This document shows, piece after piece, positions 53,617 to 55,357 of a stretch of DNA of 55,357 nt. Origin of the DNA: Planctomycetota bacterium. Lineage in GTDB: Bacteria; Planctomycetota; JAJSAM01; JAJVHW01. Location of the stretch: the NCBI GenBank assembly GCA_021776825.1, contig JAJFFG010000014.1, positions 1 to 55,357 of the forward strand, read 5' to 3'. The first letter of the stretch is position 1; each line of letters opens with the position of its first letter. The position numbers and the translations under genes are program-made. The notes below the pieces were generated by a model, which had not been told where the DNA came from, ran no database searches, and saw only the letters and a list, made by a program, of their open reading frames with translations.

Positions 53617-54806
53617 GCGACGAACGCTCCCGCCACCGAGACCACCGTGTGGGCGGCGTCTTCGACGACGACGCCCGTCGCCGAGGAGCCGACGCGCTCC
53701 GCAATCCAGCGCGCAGCGTGCGCGCGATCCGTGAGCACCGTCAAGCCGCAGGCCGTGGCCGCATCGCGTGGGAACTGGCGTGCGAGAAGTCCGATGGCGA
53801 CGTCGCGCCCCTGCAACCCGCGCCAACGCACGGCCTTGTGATCTCCCAAGACGTAGCCGTCTCGACGGAGACACTCACGCGCCGACGACTCGTCGGCCGC
53901 GCGTCCGAGCAACGTGACGAAACGCGATGGCCCGACCCCTTCCGCGCACGCCGCATCGACGACGATCGCTCCCCCATCGCGCACCGCATGCTCCGAGTTC
54001 TTCAGGCCCTTCTCCGCCTGATAGAGCACTCGGTCAAGCGGCGGTTCGACACATGCCACGAGGAAGTCCACCGGTTCCTCCACCTCGTGCCCCCAACGCT
54101 CGCGCGCCGCGGGAAGCAGTGCCGCCGTGCACGCCACCGGCGGACCGGCCAGCCAGCGCTCGCCGATGTGCTGAATGCCCACTGCCGCGCGCCCCTCCAG
54201 CAGTTCTGCGAGCGTCGCGGAGATCGACTCGTGCACCGGGTTGCCATCGAGGCGCAGTGGCCGCGCATCGCCGGACAGCGCGAGACGGTGACTCGCAGCA
54301 ATGGCGTGACGGGAGAGAAGCCCGACACTCAGCGTCTTGTGCACGCCGGTCAGTCCGGCAAACCAGTGCGGCTCGACACTGCCGACGCCAACAACGTCGC
54401 GTGCTTCGGCGAGCCAGGGGTCCCCGGCTGCACGACCACAGGGCGACTGCGCCTCCTCGGCGCAATCGTGCCAACGCACCGTCGCCGGCGAGCCGAGCGA
54501 GAGGAGCAGACGCTCCTCGTGCAGGTGACGTCGCTCAGGACTGTGCACATGACTGCCCGTGGCGATGAGGAGCCGCACGGAACGATCCCCGATGCGTGCA
54601 CGGATGGCCTGCAGAGCCGAGGGAGAGTCGGTCGCCCGATCTGGGTCATTGACCACGACGAGCAACGGCGAGTCAGGGGCCGTCGACGGCAGGCCACCGG
54701 CGGCGTCGAGCGCCTCGCCGGGGCTCGCCTGCGTGTGCGTCGACGCACCGTCGCGCGGCGCCGCCACGCGCACCTCGAACCCCTCCGGCCAGTCCGTCCA
54801 CGCCAC
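53613..54806 (-). CDS. LarA-family nickel-pincer racemase/epimerase
   Basis: A 397-aa DUF2088/LarA homologue. His86 (I-A-T-G-S-H), His147 (E-P-H-W), Lys157 (G-V-H-K-T) and His173 (A-A-S-H) have the same spacing between the last three as His174, Lys184 and His200 of lactate racemase, where the Lys carries the nickel-pincer cofactor and His ligands act in catalysis. The family racemises 2-hydroxyacids. It is first in an operon with a D-2-hydroxyacid-type dehydrogenase and a HyuA-HyuB protein. No cofactor-synthesis genes (larB, larC, larE) are in the window. Confidence 0.82.
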   Translation of the reverse strand: MAWTDWPEGFEVRVAAPRDGASTHTQASPGEALDAAGGLPSTAPDSPLLVVVNDPDRATDSPSALQAIRARIGDRSVRLLIATGSHVHSPERRHLHEERLLLSLGSPATVRWHDCAEEAQSPCGRAAGDPWLAEARDVVGVGSVEPHWFAGLTGVHKTLSVGLLSRHAIAASHRLALSGDARPLRLDGNPVHESISATLAELLEGRAAVGIQHIGERWLAGPPVACTAALLPAARERWGHEVEEPVDFLVACVEPPLDRVLYQAEKGLKNSEHAVRDGGAIVVDAACAEGVGPSRFVTLLGRAADESSARECLRRDGYVLGDHKAVRWRGLQGRDVAIGLLARQFPRDAATACGLTVLTDRAHAARWIAERVGSSATGVVVEDAAHTVVSVAGAFVA

Positions 54807-55293
54807 GAGCCGAGGCTACCAGCGCGGACGGTCGGTCTTTGCGTTAGCCCGCATCGTTCACGAGGGCGTCGCGGGAACGCGGCGAGATCGAGAATTGGTC
54901 AAGGCTTCACGCCGGTACGTGACACGAACGCGCCTCGCACGGGGTCCTGACGGCTTCGAGTACGTGAGATCTCGTTCCGGAGACGCGCATGCACCCTCTA
55001 GATGCGGTTGTGAAGCGCGGCCCTCGTCTTGAGAATCCTGCGGAGGGAGAGATCGCGTGCTCGGGACCGCCAGGCGTGGCGTCCTCGGTGGAGTCGAGGG
55101 CGGACGCGGTGGCCGGAGGGTCGGAGGTGGTCGCGGATGCGACCTGCGCCGGGTTCGCCGCCGCCCTCGCCCCGGGCTGCTCGCCCCGGCTCCGTCTTCC
55201 GCCCCCGCTCGTCAACCCGGACGTGCGGATCTCCCGCATCCGGCTTCCCGACTGGGTTCACGATCTCGCTCTCGCAGATCGCCCACGCTGCGC
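54807..55293. other. Intergenic region with one repeat copy
   Basis: It contains the promoter side of the LarA operon and a single repeat copy at 54845-54892. No partner inverted end was found before the window ends. Short frames on both strands lack start signals and motifs. Confidence 0.5.
54845..54892. repeat. Dispersed repeat copy (TAGCCCGCATCGTTCACG type)
   Basis: It starts TAGCCCGCATCGTTCACG and then matches 47026-47065 at 38 of 40 positions over 54853-54892. It is the same family as the inverted-repeat elements near 45 and 47 kb. Confidence 0.7.
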
Positions 55294-55357
55294 CTATCGC
55301 AGACAGAGCACCCCGAGCTCGCCGTAGATGACGGCATCGGAGAAGCGCCGCGTGCCC
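55294..55357 (-). CDS. Possible C-terminal end of a gene cut by the window
   Basis: On the minus strand an open frame enters from the right edge and ends at TAG (55294-55296) with D-A-V-I-Y-G-E-L-G-V-L-C-L-R. Codon pattern looks protein-like, but about 20 residues are too few to name a family. Confidence 0.3.
   Translation of the reverse strand, partial: GTRRFSDAVIYGELGVLCLR

Noticed and set aside
54989..55327. A 112-residue plus-strand frame near the right end
   Set aside because: No ribosome-binding site, no motif, low complexity; a minus-strand gene end fits the last 60 bp better.

Overview
This is a high-GC bacterial window. It joins an accessory island (about 1-32,430) to ordinary chromosome (about 32,430-55,357). 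A PEP-CTERM secreted protein, a selenocysteine tRNA, a PDZ/M6 metalloprotease, HEAT-repeat proteins and mostly tight 4-bp gene overlaps suggest a Gram-negative, environmental, planctomycete- or deltaproteobacteria-like organism. No marker gene here fixes the taxonomy.

Left island, 1-8,003. A DUF932 gene, a short unknown gene and a RecB/Cas4-like PD-(D/E)XK nuclease form a plasmid/phage-type operon. The nuclease is broken by an internally deleted IS110-family transposase and abutted by an IS3-family remnant. A translationally coupled pair of unknown role follows: a Rossmann-fold mannitol-phosphate-dehydrogenase-like protein and a Cys-rich protein. Then come a DUF262 gene damaged at both ends and a facing CHAT/DUF6642-like fragment.

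BREX core, 8,064-24,362, all on the minus strand. The gene order is brxE-brxA-brxB-brxC-pglX-pglZ-brxD-brxHI, which is the complete type 6 BREX anti-phage system. Nearly every junction overlaps by 4-8 bp, so it reads as one operon. A plus-strand PD-(D/E)XK nuclease and an HExxH protein sit divergently beside brxE.

Mobility end, 26.5-32.5 kb. There are two unknown coupled genes (one with a winged-helix-like region), two small excisionase-like HTH proteins divergent around a 153-bp palindromic region, and two paralogous tyrosine recombinases. The second recombinase frame runs antisense through a tRNA-Sec gene (32,426-32,521). The island therefore appears to be integrated at the 3' end of selC. 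The distal attachment site was not found and is probably left of the window.

Chromosome, 32.5-55.4 kb. A convergent cluster encodes the kynurenine route: an aryl-CoA (probably 2-aminobenzoate-CoA) ligase, kynurenine formamidase and kynureninase. Next are a PEP-CTERM protein, a fragment of exonuclease III, a lipoprotein, a GGQ release-factor-like protein, a membrane protein and a HEAT-repeat protein. A GntR(YtrA-type)-ABC transporter operon follows, with a visible operator-promoter. Then come a CDF transporter, an M6 protease, purM, and an overlapping operon of a LarA-like nickel-pincer enzyme, a GlcD-like FAD dehydrogenase and a fused HyuA-HyuB hydantoinase/oxoprolinase. A dispersed inverted-repeat family (TAGCCCG...TTCACGAGG) occurs at intergenic sites in this half only.
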